Positions 5,822-6,487 of a stretch of 6,487 nt of DNA are shown one piece after another. Where the stretch lies: contig JAKCAB010000235.1 of the NCBI GenBank assembly GCA_021839785.1, positions 1 to 6,487 on the forward strand. Direction: 5' to 3'. The notes beneath the pieces were generated by a model, which was not told the origin of the DNA, searched no databases, and saw only the letters and a program-made list of their open reading frames with translations. Each line of letters opens with the position of its first letter. Positions within the stretch are counted from its first letter, which is position 1. The stretch comes from a bacterium. GTDB taxonomy: Bacteria > Verrucomicrobiota > Verrucomicrobiae > Limisphaerales > J093. Both the position numbers and the translations under genes were made by a program.

Positions 5822-6454
5822 ATGCTAGCGAGCAAGCTTCAGACCCGCCAGGACGAGCAGCACACGGCGGGCACCCGCGTCCAGACTGCGCTGGCCGAGG
5901 TGGAGCGGGCCATCGAGCGCTCGCAAGCGCACCTGCTGTCGCTGCAAAAGCCGGAGGGCTACTGGCTGGGCGAACTCATGGTGGACACCACCATCATGTC
6001 GGACCTGATCGCCTTCCGGCACTGGGATGGGAAGGGGGATCCCGACTGGCAGCGCAAAGCCGTCAATTACATCCTTTCCAAGAGATGGCGCGGCGGCGGC
6101 TGGGACAGTTACCACGGTGGTCCGGCCGAGGTGAACGCCACCATCAAGGCCTACCTCGCGCTCAAGCTCGGCGGCGTGCCGGTGACCGACGCGCGGATGC
6201 TGCGCGCCCGCGCGGTCGTGTTGAGCCTGGGGGGCGTGCCGCGGATGAACACGTTCTCGAAGCTCTACCTGGCCTTGCTCGGGCTCTACCCCTGGAAGTA
6301 CGTGCCCACCATCCCCTGCGAGGTGCTGCTGATCGGCAAGTGGTTTCACGTCAACTTCTGGGACATGAGCAACTGGAGCCGGGCCATGCTCGTGCCGCTG
6401 GCCATCATCAACCACTTCCGACCCACACGGCGTATCGGCATCGAACTGACCTAA
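5822..6454 (+). CDS. shc: Squalene-hopene cyclase, N-terminal 210 residues, ended by an in-frame TAA
   Basis: Squalene-hopene cyclases fold squalene into hopene, the first committed step of hopanoid lipid synthesis, as monotopic inner-membrane enzymes. Family features visible here are a QW-type repeat QKPEGYWLGEL (42-52), RWRGGGWDSYHGGPAEVNATIKAY (88-111, split by the family's GGW and Glu/Asn positions), LYPWKYVPTIPCEVLL (155-170) and FWDMSNWSRAMLVPLAIINHFRP (179-201), typical of the N-terminal alpha-barrel domain. Full cyclases are about 630-720 residues; the catalytic DxDD aspartates lie far beyond this point and are not in the window. The TAA at 6452-6454 cuts the frame at residue 210, yet the same frame continues as cyclase-like sequence. 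A 210-residue product could not be active. ATG 5822 has no clear Shine-Dalgarno and lies 63 bases after the channel gene. It may be a pseudogene, a base error, or a recoded stop. Confidence 0.88.
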   Translation: MLASKLQTRQDEQHTAGTRVQTALAEVERAIERSQAHLLSLQKPEGYWLGELMVDTTIMSDLIAFRHWDGKGDPDWQRKAVNYILSKRWRGGGWDSYHGGPAEVNATIKAYLALKLGGVPVTDARMLRARAVVLSLGGVPRMNTFSKLYLALLGLYPWKYVPTIPCEVLLIGKWFHVNFWDMSNWSRAMLVPLAIINHFRPTRRIGIELT

Positions 6455-6487
6455 CTCTTCCCGGAGGGCTATCACGAGCGCGATCTG
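6455..6487 (+). pseudogene. shc: Continuation of the squalene-hopene cyclase frame after the stop
   Basis: Directly after the TAA, the same frame encodes LFPEGYHERDL up to the window edge. From my knowledge of the family, hopene cyclases have an acidic-Leu-Phe/Tyr-Pro stretch soon after the NHF-KP-R segment, which matches this position. Because the frame is kept on both sides, the break is best explained by one substitution (for example GAA to TAA), not by an insertion or deletion. The rest of the gene lies outside the window. Confidence 0.6.

Noticed and set aside
6452..6454. Stop-codon reassignment of TAA as the explanation for the cyclase interruption
   Set aside because: fmt and E2 both end at TAA at the correct family length, so TAA is a working stop in this genome.

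Overview
The window is GC-rich, gene-dense bacterial chromosome with every supported gene on the + strand. Codons strongly prefer G or C at the third position, and Shine-Dalgarno sequences are weak or absent at most starts. The content is housekeeping and membrane metabolism. I see no phage, transposon, CRISPR, tRNA or rRNA signal. The style of the proteins (an E2 subunit with an ENEKA lipoyl site, a hopene-cyclase gene, weak ribosome sites) reminds me of Verrucomicrobiota or a neighbouring PVC lineage. That is an impression, not something the sequence proves.

Layout: (1) the last 22 codons of an unidentified gene (to 71); (2) a small two-knuckle zinc-ribbon protein (78-329) whose second half looks compositionally odd; (3) fmt, methionyl-tRNA formyltransferase (397-1347), complete with catalytic Asn/His/Asp; (4) a 275-base gap with a possible weak terminator and inverted repeats; (5) an E2 dihydrolipoyl acyltransferase (1623-2912) and, 2 bases later, the E3 dihydrolipoyl dehydrogenase lpdA (2915-4345), clearly one operon; (6) a 147-base gap; (7) a MscS-family mechanosensitive channel with signal peptide (4493-5758); (8) the start of a squalene-hopene cyclase gene (from 5822) running to the window end.

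How they fit: Fmt makes initiator fMet-tRNA. E2 and E3 carry the acyl-transfer and lipoate-reoxidation steps of a 2-oxoacid (most likely pyruvate) dehydrogenase complex whose E1 is not in the window. MscS protects against hypo-osmotic shock. The cyclase would make hopanoids that order the same membrane.

The main oddity is at the right edge. The cyclase frame has a TAA at 6452-6454, but the same frame after the stop still reads like cyclase (LFPEGYHERDL). That points to a nonsense mutation, a base-call error or readthrough, not a natural C-terminus. I found no convincing evidence of a previously undescribed system.
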